This document shows positions 45,711 through 56,477 of a DNA stretch of 64,000 nucleotides, in pieces (within the stretch, counting starts at the first letter, position 1; each line of letters opens with the position of its first letter). Under the pieces are notes generated by a model. That model was not told where the DNA came from. It worked only from the letters and a program-made list of their open reading frames with translations, and made no database searches. The stretch is from Calocera cornea HHB12733 (taxonomy: Eukaryota; Basidiomycota; Dacrymycetes; Dacrymycetales; Dacrymycetaceae). Position numbers and translations under genes: made by a program. The stretch covers positions 71,540-135,539 of the forward strand of contig KV423944.1 of the NCBI GenBank assembly GCA_001632435.1. Reading direction: 5' to 3'.

Positions 45711-48219
45711 TCATTTCTTCGCCACTGCAGAGCACGTCAGCAACCGCCGATGCTGCTTGCAGCAAAGGGAAACTCACCTTTCACCTTCTTCGCCTCCGGC
45801 TCATCATTGTCCTCCGCCTTCCGCTTGGCCGGTCTCCCGCGCTTCTTCGGCTCGCCCTCCTCCTTGCCCTCTTTGCCTACGCCCTTCTTCGCAGCCAGCC
45901 CCACCACCACCACCGGCACCTCGGCAAACTCCTTCTCGCACTTGGGGCAGAACCACTGCCCCTCCGGGATCGCCTGCAAGGGCGGGTCCAGGCAGCCCAA
46001 GTGGTAGGGCGTGTCGCATTTCTCGCACTCGAGCGCCTCCTCCCCGCTCGCCTCCCGGTCCTCGTCGCACACCACACACAGGTTCGGCGCGGGCACCGCC
46101 TCTGGGAACCGGGGGAGCTCGGCGAGCGCCTCGTTCGGCCTGGCGAGGAAGAAGGACGTGTTCTGGCCCGCGGCGAGGCCGATCACGTCCACCCCGTTGA
46201 GCGTCTCGACGCGGACGGGCTTGGGCGTCGACTTGGGCTGCCCCTCGCCCAGTCCCAGCTCGCTGTTGATCGCGTTCTGTCCCCACGCAATCGTCATTAT
46301 CCCCGCCGCCCCGGTCGGGCTGTCGTCGTCCTCTGCGGTGGCGAAGTGGGTGACCCCGCCCGCGGCGGCCAGGAGCATCTTGCATCCTCTACCACAGCGC
46401 TCTCGTCAGCCACGTTCCTCGCCACAACGACAGGAGGGACAGGAGTAGGAGAGGGGCACGCACTGGATCTCGGCAAAGTACCGGAACGTGGTGAACGGCT
46501 GGCCGACGCTGCCCGCGCCGCTCGTCTTGAACTTGCCCGCCATGAGCAGCATCCTCTGGCGATCAATGACGATGGTCGCCGTCGGTCCCGCGGCCACAAA
46601 CGCGCCTCGTGTCATCTCGTTCGCGCCCGCGAACTGCGGGACGAGCGTCGGGGTCAGCACGTCCTTCTGGTGGCCCAGGCCGAGCCGGCAGTACCCGTTG
46701 AACCCCCAAACGTAGCAGAGCCCGTCCATGGTCAGCGCGATGGCGTGCTGCTGGCCGCAGGCGATCTGGACGACTTTTTTGCCATCGAGCGGACCTTTGA
46801 CTAGGACTGAGTTGGGGGGTTAGTTACTGATACCCGCTGGACTGTGGTGCGGAGGGTATTGGCGAGCAGTTATGGTGGAGAGGTGTATATGCAAAGCACA
46901 TGGTGCAAAGGGACAGTGACAGGGAATGGGAATGGGAGGGGCAAGAAAGGCATACTCACTCGGCTCATCCTCGATATCATACGTCGTCTTGTTCGCCTGG
47001 GCGATCCTCTCCCCCGTGCGCCCATTCCCGAGCTGCCCGTGCTCGCCGCTGCCGAACGCGTACACGCGCCCGCTCTCGGTCAGGACGAGGGTGAAGGTGA
47101 CTCCTGCGGCTGTCGGACGGGCCAGAGCGGGTCAGTGGCTGTCTTCGGAAGGGCAACGGGAGTATGATGGGGTGGGAGAGAGGGAGAGGAGAAGTGGGAA
47201 GGTGGGAGGGAGTGAAGGAGGGGAACGGTAGAGGACATCGACGCACAAGCAAAGACGGCCTTCTCCCTCAGCTTTCCCCTCGCCCAGCCGCCCTGTATCA
47301 GCTTGAACGCGCCCACCTCCCCGCCCGCCGGATGCCCACACTGCCCGTGCGCGTTCACGCCGGCAGTCCACACGCTCCCGTCGTCCCCCACGAGCACAGA
47401 ATGGTTCCGCCCGCAGGCGGCGTGCGTGAACTTTGTGCCCTGCGGGGCGCCGAGGGAGGTGGGGAGCAGGCGGCGCGGGGTTTGGCCGGAGACGGAGGGG
47501 TGCTGGGAGGCGGGCAGGCCTAGCGAGGACGAGCTGTTCCGCCCGAAGAGGTAGGCCGCGCCGGATACTGGCGGGAGGGTCAGTGCTTGTTCTGGCTGGG
47601 TGGGTGGGGTAGGGGTAGGGCATACCATCGATGACGATCGCGTGACAGCCCGAGTGGGAGGTGTACACCCCTGTCGCCTTGACGTTCGAGAGCGACCTGA
47701 GGGTGTGCGGCGCAGGCAGGTCCGGGCTGTCCAAAAGCACGCAATCAGCTTCTCTCCAGCGAAGCAGCAGCAGAAGGAACGCACCTCAGAGGATCAGCCG
47801 GCAGCCCTTTCTTGCCGAGCGAGAGCCTGGGAAACAGTCAATTGACGCGTTAGCTTCTGTGGTGCGCGCCCTGCAGGGCGGGAGAGGACGCACCAGTTTG
47901 TGCCTCCGCATATGAGCACTGTGGGGAGGGGTCAGCCGGCGTGCGAGGGGATGCGATGCGATGTGGGGCAGGGATGGGGAAGGGAGGAGGGGGGACAGAA
48001 AGGGACGGGAGGAAGCGCGGCGAGGAAGGAAGGCGGGATGGGGATGGTTGAATAAGAACGGGAACGGGAACGGGACGCACCTCGGCCCCACTGCTGCTTT
48101 CCCGGGACGGCGGGGACGGGTGCGATGAGTGTCGGCGGGTGCGGGTGCTCCGGGACCGGGACCGGGGCCGGGGCCGGGGCCGGTGTGTCGGCGGACGGGG
48201 CGGCGGCGGTGTCTGTCAT
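45711..48219 (-). CDS. RCC2-like RCC1-repeat protein with C-terminal PHD finger
   Basis: RCC1-type seven-bladed propeller, most like animal RCC2 (TD-60), a mitotic and small-GTPase regulator. About nine short exons are joined on the minus strand. After an Ala/Pro leader come VLICGGTNWLSLGKKGLPA, AAYLFGRNSSSSLGLPA, HAACGRNHSVLVGDDGSVW, VYAFGSGEHGQLGNGRTGE, ANKTTYDIEDEPS, LCYVWGFNGYCRLGLGHQKD and VETLNGVDVIGLAAGQNTS, each matching an RCC2 blade by position and wording. After LARPNEALAELPRFPE the protein continues into a complete PHD finger: CVVCDEDREASGEEALECEK, then CDTPYHLGCLDPPLQ and WFCPKCEKE, with C4-H-C3 spacing. The tail KKRGRPAKRKAEDND is a likely nuclear signal. Animal RCC2 has no PHD finger, so this is a fusion suggesting a histone-tail reader on the propeller. 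Confidence 0.85.
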
Positions 48220-48909
48220 GCTATGCGCCGAGGTGCGAGGTGCGAGGTGCGGGTGCGGGTGCGGGTGCGGGTGCGGGTGCGGGTGACGCGTGCGCGTGTG
48301 GGATGTGGGAAGAGGGAGGGAGGGAGGGAACGGCGCCGGGGACGCGTTGCTGAATAGGGAGGGTGACAGTACTGTACCGGTAACTAGCGGGACGCGCTGT
48401 TGGGCGACACGGCGACACGGCGGCACGGCGGGGATCGGCGCGGGGCGCGTTCTGTCCGAGGCAACGGCAGAGGCAGGGGTGTGTATGGCTGGGGAACAGC
48501 CCGCGCTGTTGATGTCCCCTCACAGGCAGAGCAACGCAGAGTTCCGCGGGGCGCGGTCGCGGCGAGCGGCCAGGCGGCCGCAAATACAAACCCCCCCTCT
48601 TTCTACGAGGTAATTCCTCCGGTGACCCCTCTACCCCTCCGGGTGCAAATCCTCCAATTGACCCCTTCTTAGCCGGAGCCGAGGGACACCGGGCCTCGGA
48701 GTGGTAACATCCTGATGTCAGAACATAATAGTTAAACAGTTTCCAGCATGTTTCGGCTGTTGCGTGCCCCAGTACGAGGTAAAAGAAAGGTATTACAGCC
48801 AATATTTGTGTTGACTGAGAGAGTTGGCATATGGTAAACTGCATTTCTGCGTGATGTACACAAATGGGCTGTACGTGATGGATTATCGAGTGGAATTGGA
48901 TTCAACTAT
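48220..48909. other. Intergenic with GGTGCG repeat
   Basis: About 690 bp between the RCC2-like start and the stop of the acidic ORF. It contains the RCC2-like promoter and the repeat at 48232-48286. No gene was seen. Confidence 0.5.
48232..48286. repeat. GGTGCG hexanucleotide repeat
   Basis: About nine tandem six-base units start 13 bp upstream of the RCC2-like start codon, so they lie in its leader or core promoter. Confidence 0.8.
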
Positions 48910-49815
48910 CTACAGCAGTACATTAGTGCTTAAACTCCGGAACGGTGAACTCTTAACATACTCACTCTGCAAGGCGCGCTGCGGTGAATTGTTGTCCGTG
49001 CTCGTGGACAGTGGAGTGGGGAGGATGGCGTCGCTACCGACCCCCGATAGAAGGAGATCGTCAACAAAGTCCTCCGAGGAGGGATCACGGGCGATGCGGG
49101 ACATGTCGTCCAGAATACCGCTCGCCCCGTCCAACACGGAGGCCGGCGCAGCGTCGTCGACTTCCATCCGCTCATCGTCATCCAGCAGCATGTCATCGAC
49201 GACAGAAGGCAAGGTTTCGGGCAGCGCGTCGGGCTGGGATGTCGTGAGCTGGGCAGGACGGATGCTGGAGTCGGCCGGGGTAGCATGACTCTCGTTCTGC
49301 TCCTCGTCGGTCGCGAATTTTGTGCGGCAGAGGTCGAATGCGGTCGGGAGACACTGCCCCTTGAGGTACATGCTCCCATTACTCACAGGCGACGAACGCA
49401 CGAAATGGAAATCCGGGCCGCGAACGCCGAACGTAGACTCCTGCTCGGGCGGGATAGGAAGGACAGGCTGCGTAGACCTCTCGAAGTCGAGGTCGGAGGA
49501 GCCGTCACAGTCGGAGATGTCCATGTCGATTTCGCGGTCCTCGTCGCCGGATTGTTCATCGATCTCCGCTTCGGTCAGGTTTTCATCAGCTGCAGCTTCG
49601 TTGAGCGTGGCGCGACCCTCTTCGAGACTCTGTGGGGCAGCCAGTCCGTTGGTCGATTCAGCTGTCGGGATAACCGTGGGGTCATCCGAGAGAGCGCCGG
49701 TATCAGGACGGTCTAGATCAAGTCCGGTCATCTCCTTATCATCGAGAACCACAGAACTCGCTTGATCTTCCTCAGATTCGAATTCGTCTATGGGGCTCTC
49801 CGGTGCGACGCTCAT
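48910..49815 (-). CDS. Acidic disordered protein or C-terminal part of the 1152-aa protein
   Basis: A 301-codon open frame starts MSVAPESPIDEFESEEDQAS. It is rich in D, E, S and P, with runs such as DEDREIDMDISDCDGSSDLD and VVDDMLLDDDERMEVDDA, and no predicted domain. Its ATG lies 98 bp after the in-frame stop of the upstream gene on the same strand, too close for a normal promoter. The frame is open further back (AVCIGTRDDPPDHVRPTAMS). A 50-nt intron with a weak GTGGCT donor and an AATAG acceptor would join it in frame to the 1152-aa protein, whereas the strong GTAAGC donor 8 nt further on gives a stop. It may therefore be the true C-terminus of that protein. Confidence 0.5.
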   Translation of the reverse strand: MSVAPESPIDEFESEEDQASSVVLDDKEMTGLDLDRPDTGALSDDPTVIPTAESTNGLAAPQSLEEGRATLNEAAADENLTEAEIDEQSGDEDREIDMDISDCDGSSDLDFERSTQPVLPIPPEQESTFGVRGPDFHFVRSSPVSNGSMYLKGQCLPTAFDLCRTKFATDEEQNESHATPADSSIRPAQLTTSQPDALPETLPSVVDDMLLDDDERMEVDDAAPASVLDGASGILDDMSRIARDPSSEDFVDDLLLSGVGSDAILPTPLSTSTDNNSPQRALQSEYVKSSPFRSLSTNVLL

Positions 49816-49913
49816 AGCCGTGGGCCGTACATGGTCCGGAGGGTCGTCGCGGGTTCCGATGCAGACTGCTCGTCTATTAGCTTAAGTTTCATTCATACGC
49901 TGAACACAGCTTA

Positions 49914-52900
49914 CTAAAGCCACAAGCCTTCCATTGCAGGGTGACCTGTGTGACCCGTCAGCTCATAGTTGACTGAGTTCACGGAGGAACTGACGATGAT
50001 CTCTTCCGTGGCGGAAAGGAGTACCCGGTCACCATGCTGCAACAGAAGCGGCGGGTCACGAGTTGATGCCCCGGATGCCTTGGGCTTTCGCTCTTTGACG
50101 GGCTTTATCACCTTCACCTTCGCCTTCTTCGGTAGGGCCCGCCCCTTCTTCATGCTGTTTATGATACTGCCCTTCTGAATGATCCACTTCGCCTTCTTGT
50201 CCTGAGCTGTCTCTCGCAATATCTTTGCTCTAGCACCCGCTGTAACCTTTTCCTTCAAACTTTTCATACGCTTGGGTTTCGGTTTCTCCGCGGTCTTCCT
50301 AATCCTCACTGTCGTCTTCCGAAATACCGGTACTGTCTTGCTATGCGGCCCGCGGACCCCGCTCACATTGTCCGCTTGTGAGGGACTTGGCGTGCTGTCG
50401 GCGGGTTCTTCAGCAGTTGCCGCGGAGGTCGCCAAGATCGCTTCCATCTCCGAAGTCTCGCTTTCGGGAACTACCGTAAGCACAACATTCTCCTCCGTTG
50501 GTTCAACTTCGATGCGGAAGTAGTTTCCGTCCTCGTCTACTTTCACTTGCGTTTTCTTCACTTTCGGTTTCAACGGATCCTTCACCCTTTTGGGAGGGTT
50601 CCGCAAAGCGACCTTTACGACAACAGTCGATCGTAGTGCAAGTAGGCCGATTTCGTCGTCTGGTCGGACCACGAACTGAAAGCATGTTAGGCATTTCACT
50701 GAATTTGGAGGGCCATTCGTACCTTGCAGTCCCGCCCCTCACTACTCAGGACGGTGGTCATAGACGAGAAGAGAGTGACGCCTTCTCCCGAGGCGACAAT
50801 GCGATTGAGGAAATTCATTGCTTTAGAAGCAGCAGGCAACGCCGTGTTCCAAGTCTGAACTTCGTCCCTCTCAGAGGCGAGATGACGGCTCCAGGTGCTT
50901 GTATGGATGAACCATGGGGTTGTTTTCTGCTTGCCTGGGGAATACTTAGCGGACGTCTCGTCTGGTTGAGGCAAACATACTTATGAATTCCAGCGCACGG
51001 CCAGAGAGAGGCACACGCAACATTGGCAAGGGTCCCTCAATGAAGCTTCGCAAGACTTCGTCGGGGCCTTCGCTGTCAGACTTGACCTCTTCCGCCTTCC
51101 AGCTCGAACGTCCGAGTAGCGCAGCGTCGCCTAGTATACGTCCACCCTCTATCATGGTTTTCGCATCTTGAACCATCGGAAGCTGAAGGGTAGCCCCGGA
51201 AACAGTGACCTCGACTGGGAGTCGCCAATCCGGGGAGAACTGCCACACTCCCTGAAACGCAGGATTAGAGATTTCATGGAGGTTTCGTTGAATGTACCCA
51301 CTATTAACCGGCCACATGCCGTGCAGCTCCAAGGCCCAAGACGAGCTCTTGAAGCATGAATTCCACAATGCTGACAAACTGCAGTTCCAAAGAGAACTGC
51401 AGCCATGTCGGCAGTATGAAGGCTAGGTGCCGAGGTGGTGGATGGGTCGAGATTGTCATAATATCTGCGCACGTTGACCGCAAACTGTCTGTCTGGATTC
51501 TGGTCCGACACCGGTAGAGGGTCTTGCAAAGATGCTGAAGGAAGCCGTTGGGAGTCCCCAGGAGAGAGCCACCATGGGGGACAACCATTCGCACGTTGAT
51601 CCCATTCGAATACGACCTTGAGCATGGAATGCTTGTCTTCTGCACGTTCAGGGACCTTGAGAACCTGTGATCCAGGTCAATTTTAAGCTGAGCTGATTGT
51701 GAACACGCCCACCTCCTTGATCGTATAGCTACCAAGGAGAGCATAGCTATCCGTATCGAGCCGAAATGGTAAGAGACTGAAATCGCTCTTCACAACGATG
51801 TCCACGGGGTCTTCAGAGTACCATGTGTTCAGCAGCCCTGCTTGATCCGTACTCAGCTGCCTATCCACGGGAGTGCTCTTCTCCGAACCTGCACCCATAC
51901 TATGAGCATCAATACTGCCAAAGGGATGAAGCCACATTACCGCCGTCCTGCGGGTTGCTCGTTCTTCCCTTTCTTGGTGGAAACGACAGGGATCGTTTCC
52001 TGGGAGGTAATGAGTCTCCTCCTTGAGCCGCCTGAATTGTACTTACATTGTGATGGTAAGCGTAGTATCCTCCCAACTTGAGTCTGGACCAGCGGGTCCC
52101 TCGAGAACCAGTGCGGTAGCTGTGAGTCCAGTGACGTCCCGGGACCCCATTTGCACACCGCATCGGAGCCTCCCATACGCAGCGGACTCTGATAGGTCTG
52201 TCCAGGAATGGAACGAAATGGGTGGAGACGAATGGGGCGGGGGCAGTGAACGTATCGCGCGGTTTGTCAGTTTTCGGCCATTGAAGGCTGCACCGAAACC
52301 GTTCGTCCACCGGGCAGCTGCAGATGGCCGCGCCTTCGCTGTGCTCCTCTTGGTAAACATTAGGTTGCCCGCTGAATGAACTCATGAGAGCTGTTTTGCC
52401 GATCGGACAGATAGCTTACGTAGTGGATAGTTGACCCATCCAGTCCATCGAGGCGACTCGATCTCGAGCTCTCCCTTGCCATCCATACGCGCCTTCTTCA
52501 GTGGCGACTCGACTGGTTGAGATTCTTCGGGTTCCTCTTCCCGTTTACGCTTCGAGGATGATGTCCTTCGGAACGCATTCCTGGGGCGTACAGGGGCGAC
52601 GAGGACATTGGCGGGAGGTGGCTCGTCTGGTTCGGTAGTGCGTTGTTCGACCTCATCGTCGCGATTCCTTTGTTGCAGTTTCTCACGTAGTGCCTGTCGC
52701 TCATCTTCTGACCATTCCCATTCCTTAGGGGGGTAAACGGTGCTTGACATGATCGACGATGCTTGTTGTCCCAGTACCGAGGGTCCACTGTGCATGGCAG
52801 CAGCAATGGGGGAAGCGTTCTAGGAAACGACAACGTGAAGTCAGTCATCATTACCTGGCAAGTATGACCAGACTTACCGTGCCGGTATGGGTTTCATAGA

Positions 52901-53768
52901 TGGGCGCCGGTGTCCGGTATACAATCGGGACGCGATTTTGAGTGGACAATCTCTCCGCCACAGTCCCTGCTGCTCCCTCTGGACCCGATCTGGGGATCCC
53001 GTCTGTGAACAAGTCTTCCACCATCACGGCTTTCTTTGGGATCTTGCCAAGGTCCTTGAGAGAGTTCGTGATCCGGGGCCTCGTGGGATTGTTGTCTGCA
53101 GCGGTATCACCAGACAATGTTGGTGGTGATAGCGATGAGATGGGCTGTTGTTTGGCCCTCGAGGCTTGTTGCGCGACTATTGAATGTTTCACGAATGGCT
53201 GATCAGATAGCGATCGATCCACTGTAGATTGCTCGCGTTGAGGCTGTTCGACCTGTGCCCGCTCTATTTGCGATGCCTTGAGCAGCGATCCGACGCGAGC
53301 CTTCGCCCGGTTTTGCACAGTGGCTTTAGGGACCGGATGTCCGAAGAGGAACATTGTCTCCTGTCCCACGGCATTTGTCGACTTCGATGAAGAGGGACTG
53401 GAAGGGGGCATGACAGACTGCTTGAGATGGAGCGGTCTTGAGCGGCGACGGGGTGGGGAAGGTGCTGAACTAGGTGATGGCGAAGAAGGCGGCGACCTCC
53501 GTCGCGAGGAAGTGGACGTCGTTGCGGAAGCGTCAAAGCCCAGTCCGCTCCTGTCCACGCCGTTCGCGATCGCGTTGTCGTCCCACTCGCAGTCTGAGAT
53601 CTCCGAGGGCGGTATGGAGGTAAGAGGACTGCTCGGCGGGCTCGATACGCTTTGGCTTTCAGGGTCTTGAAGCAGAGAGTCGGGAGGGCTCGTGAGGGAG
53701 CTTGCAGTCGAGCCGGAGCTGACGGGCGGCCGACTGCGGGCGGTGTATGGTGTAGTAAAGTCGGCCAT
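49914..53768 (-). CDS. Large uncharacterised protein with a C4 motif
   Basis: Eight exons (53768-52878, 52819-52420, 52371-52047, 51947-51713, 51664-51302, 51251-50981, 50934-50723, 50675-49914) join in frame to 1152 residues. I do not recognise a named domain. The first 400 residues are Ser/Pro-rich and disordered, with EWEWSEDERQALREKLQQR. The ordered middle has TWYSEDPVDIVVKSDFS, YALLGSYTIKE, VVFEWDQRANGCPPWWLSPG and a four-cysteine pair CQHCG...CTACGRLI, a probable zinc site. Next come a beta-rich part (VWQFSPDWRLPVEVTVSGA) and TTPWFIHTSTWSRHL. The last 200 residues are basic and repetitive, with KVKVIKPVKERKPKASG, ending LLLQHGDRVLLSATEEI. The order W-rich segment, C4 pair and HGD resembles agaricomycete proteins bearing AlkB-like oxygenase domains, but I see no complete AlkB core here; that link is weak inference. 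Confidence 0.7.
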
Positions 53769-54378
53769 TTTGCGATTTTCCGATAAAACTAAGGATAAAA
53801 GCGGACGATAGGAGCGGAGAGGGGAAAGCAGATGCAGGGGGGGAGATGACTTCTGATCCGGTCACCGCGACGTAATGTATCCGCAGAGCGCGGGGGCAAT
53901 ACGGCGCCAATAGTCTCCGGAAACTGCCGGGGCGGCTTTAGCCCGATTTGAGCTTCTTACCCCTGTGAGATGGGAATATATAACAAGCTCGGAGCAGGGT
54001 AGCCCAAGTCAGAGTCTACCTGGCATGGGTTTATCACTTGGACTTCACTATTGAGTATGTGAGACAATGCACGGAACATCGTCGTCGTTTGACATTTGTC
54101 CCCGATATTACGGCATGCGGTCTGGACTGAAATGGAGCTTGTTTTAGCGCGTATACGTCTCCACATGCTTATAGCTCAGGAATAAGAACAATCATTGATG
54201 TTATCAAGCTGCAGTTCCATGCTGAAATTACTAGAGTGCTTAATGATATGCTTTGACCCATTCGAAGTCTGCTAATACCATGAAGGAGCACTAGGCTCAT
54301 CAATCGCAAGATCAGAACACATCGGAACTTGTCCCTGGGCCTAAGCGCATGGCCCTTGGATGTCTATTTATAGAGAGT

Positions 54379-54408
54379 GTAGGGTCAAACAAGCTTGTTT
54401 GACCCTAC
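54379..54408. repeat. Perfect 30-bp palindrome centred on AAGCTT
   Basis: Two 15-bp arms (GTAGGGTCAAACAAG and its exact complement) meet with no spacer. The match ends abruptly on both sides. Confidence 0.95.
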
Positions 54409-54696
54409 GTGCATCATGTGGTTCTGCCATGCTGAGAGGATCTGGGAAAGGTGCTGGAAAGCAACTGCAAGATGAGTCATATGCCAAGCACCAATTGACA
54501 CCATCTTCCTCTTTCACTTGCACCATTCTCCACATAACATCATAAGATCATTTTGTGGGTTTGTCCCGCCGTCATCAGTCCAGCTCTGTCAATGATGCCC
54601 CTCAACATTTCCATGATGAAATCCTTCATCATCGTGACTATCCACTCCAAAGCAACCAAACTGGACAAATCAATTTACATGTGTTCTTGATCAGAT

Positions 54697-54717
54697 GGTT
54701 AGGGTTATGGGTTAGGG
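54697..54717. repeat. Telomere-like TTAGGG repeats
   Basis: TTAGGG, then TTATGGG, then TTAGGG in tandem. TTAGGG is the telomere unit of most filamentous fungi. Two and a half units may be chance or an interstitial trace. Confidence 0.5.
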
Positions 54718-55416
54718 TCGTTCAATGCTTCTGCAGCAAAGACCCTTGTTGAGATCATACACCCCTACTCGATGCTTTGCTTGTGATGACTTGACTTTTC
54801 GAGGGACATTGCAGGAGCGATACAGCCTGGATGGAAGGTGATCTATCTGCTGCACTGTCTCCCAACCTCTCTCAGCAGGGCCACTCAGACTAGTGCTCTA
54901 AGAGTACGTGGAAGGGTGGCATGCTGAGCGCCACATACGAAGACGCCGCTGCCAGACCCATGGTCTGCAAGATGCGTATCAAGGGCAGACTCTTAGAACG
55001 AGTTGATCAGGGTTTAGGAGCACTGTGTGAAGGAAGAGCGCCCCACGCGACCCCTGTACATTGTGATTGTGGGCAGCAGATGACCGCGATGGCTAGGTTT
55101 CGAAGAATCGAAGCTAGTCCAGTTTATTCCAGCCCTCGATGTTACGATAATCCCAGCAAGGGATGCAAAATACGAAGGAGGGTCCGGCTATTAAGCTTCG
55201 GATGGCCGCGGGGAGACGCGCGTAGTCAGGCCATCGAGTGGCAGTGCACATTCTTGGTCGCCCTCCAGCTCCTCCAGCTCCTGATCGACGCGTGCGCAGA
55301 CGACACCCACCGCCTCAGCCCTCTCCCTCCTTACCCCGACCGGGCATCCCCGCACCTCTTCATTCCTTCTCTGTTGCCATCCAACCCACGTCTACAGAAG
55401 CTGCGACCGCGACTCC

Positions 55417-55868
55417 ATGTCAGCATCACGCGACAGGGACGATTTCACCTATGAGCAGCAGAACGACAGGCGACTGGACGAGCTTCACTCAAAGATCAGG
55501 TCACTACGAAGCGTGCGTTTGCCTTTCATGATGCGTCGCGAAGGGCAGAGACGCTCATCAGACATATACAGGTTACAACAGACATCTACGATGAGGCGGA
55601 GCGGGGGAACACGCATCTCGACGAGACAGTGGGTGTCCTTCTGCGTCCCTCTCCCAATGCCGTCTCACGCCTCCTTTCCTAGATAAACACGTTCGCATCA
55701 TTTCGATCTTCTCTGTCTCAATCCGCCAACCGAGCCGCGAGAGCACTTGGCATACGCGGGAACATCTCCCAGTACCGTATGATCTTGTACATCGTCGGTG
55801 GCATCGTCGGTCTCTGGGTGCTGTGGACGATCTTCAGCTGGCTCTGGTGGCGAGGTCCAGCGCACTAG
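55417..55868 (+). CDS. BET1: SNARE protein Bet1
   Basis: Tail-anchored SNARE acting in ER-to-Golgi vesicle fusion. Three exons (55417-55512, 55572-55628, 55683-55868) give 112 residues. The sequence has the family SNARE motif: YEQQNDRRLDELHSKIRSLR, TTDIYDEAERGNTHLDETIN, then FASFRSSLSQSANRAARALG. The final segment MILYIVGGIVGLWVLWTIFS is the C-terminal membrane anchor, with WLWWRGPAH after it. Both intron joins keep frame. Length and Q-type central residue fit Bet1 rather than Sft1 or Vti1. Confidence 0.93.
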
Positions 55869-56477
55869 GCTCGTCAATCTACGGCGTTGTGAAGATGGCT
55901 CGTTCGCGTCTCGCGAACTACGATTGGAGGCGGAGGGTGGGAGTGGATGTGAGTGCGGAGAGTGCGGATTAGACGGCTGGTCGCGGTATAGGTCGTTTGG
56001 CGGAGGACTCGTGTGTACCACCTTGTAAAGTACCCATACCCTGCGCAGTGTGCATCACTCACAGCACACGCCGCACCTTTGCATTCAATGCTTGATTTTC
56101 GTTGTATCAGCCTCAGGTGTCGTGGCATCGCGTTGCGCAGTCAGGGTGCGAGCGAGGCTGCTGCGATTCAATGTTCGGGGACGGGGCCCTACAGCCGCTC
56201 GCCAGGTCGACGACGTTCTAACCCGCGTCGATTGGCCTTCTACCATATGGGTCGCCGATCCGAAGACGACGTATTGCAGGATGTTATGTGGTGTCGCGCT
56301 CCTTTTGGCAAACCTTGGGATGTCAACCCGCTAGCCATGACCGCGAGACGCCCAGTCCTCCGCATCCTCCATGGCTTCCGCAAACCCGGCGGTCAGTATG
56401 AACCAAGGACGGGAGGATGAACATAACGCTTGCGATGGTAAGAGGCTGAGTATGTTCGACAACGTATGGTAACCTGA
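55869..56477. other. Intergenic after BET1
   Basis: Open frames on the plus strand (56013-56420) have no domain or promoter logic. No gene is supported. Confidence 0.5.

Larger units (their letters stand above)
53769..55416. other. Intergenic region with AT-rich island
   Basis: About 1.65 kb without a supported gene. From roughly 54050 to 54800 the composition drops clearly below the surrounding GC level. The island contains a perfect 30-bp palindrome and telomere-like repeats. The right part, from about 55200, is C-rich and is probably the BET1 promoter and leader. Confidence 0.55.

Noticed and set aside
48232..48286. Short regular repeat considered as a CRISPR-like array
   Set aside because: Units are six bases with no spacers; a simple microsatellite in a eukaryote.
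56013..56420. 135-codon plus-strand frame after BET1
   Set aside because: No recognisable family and no splice or promoter support.
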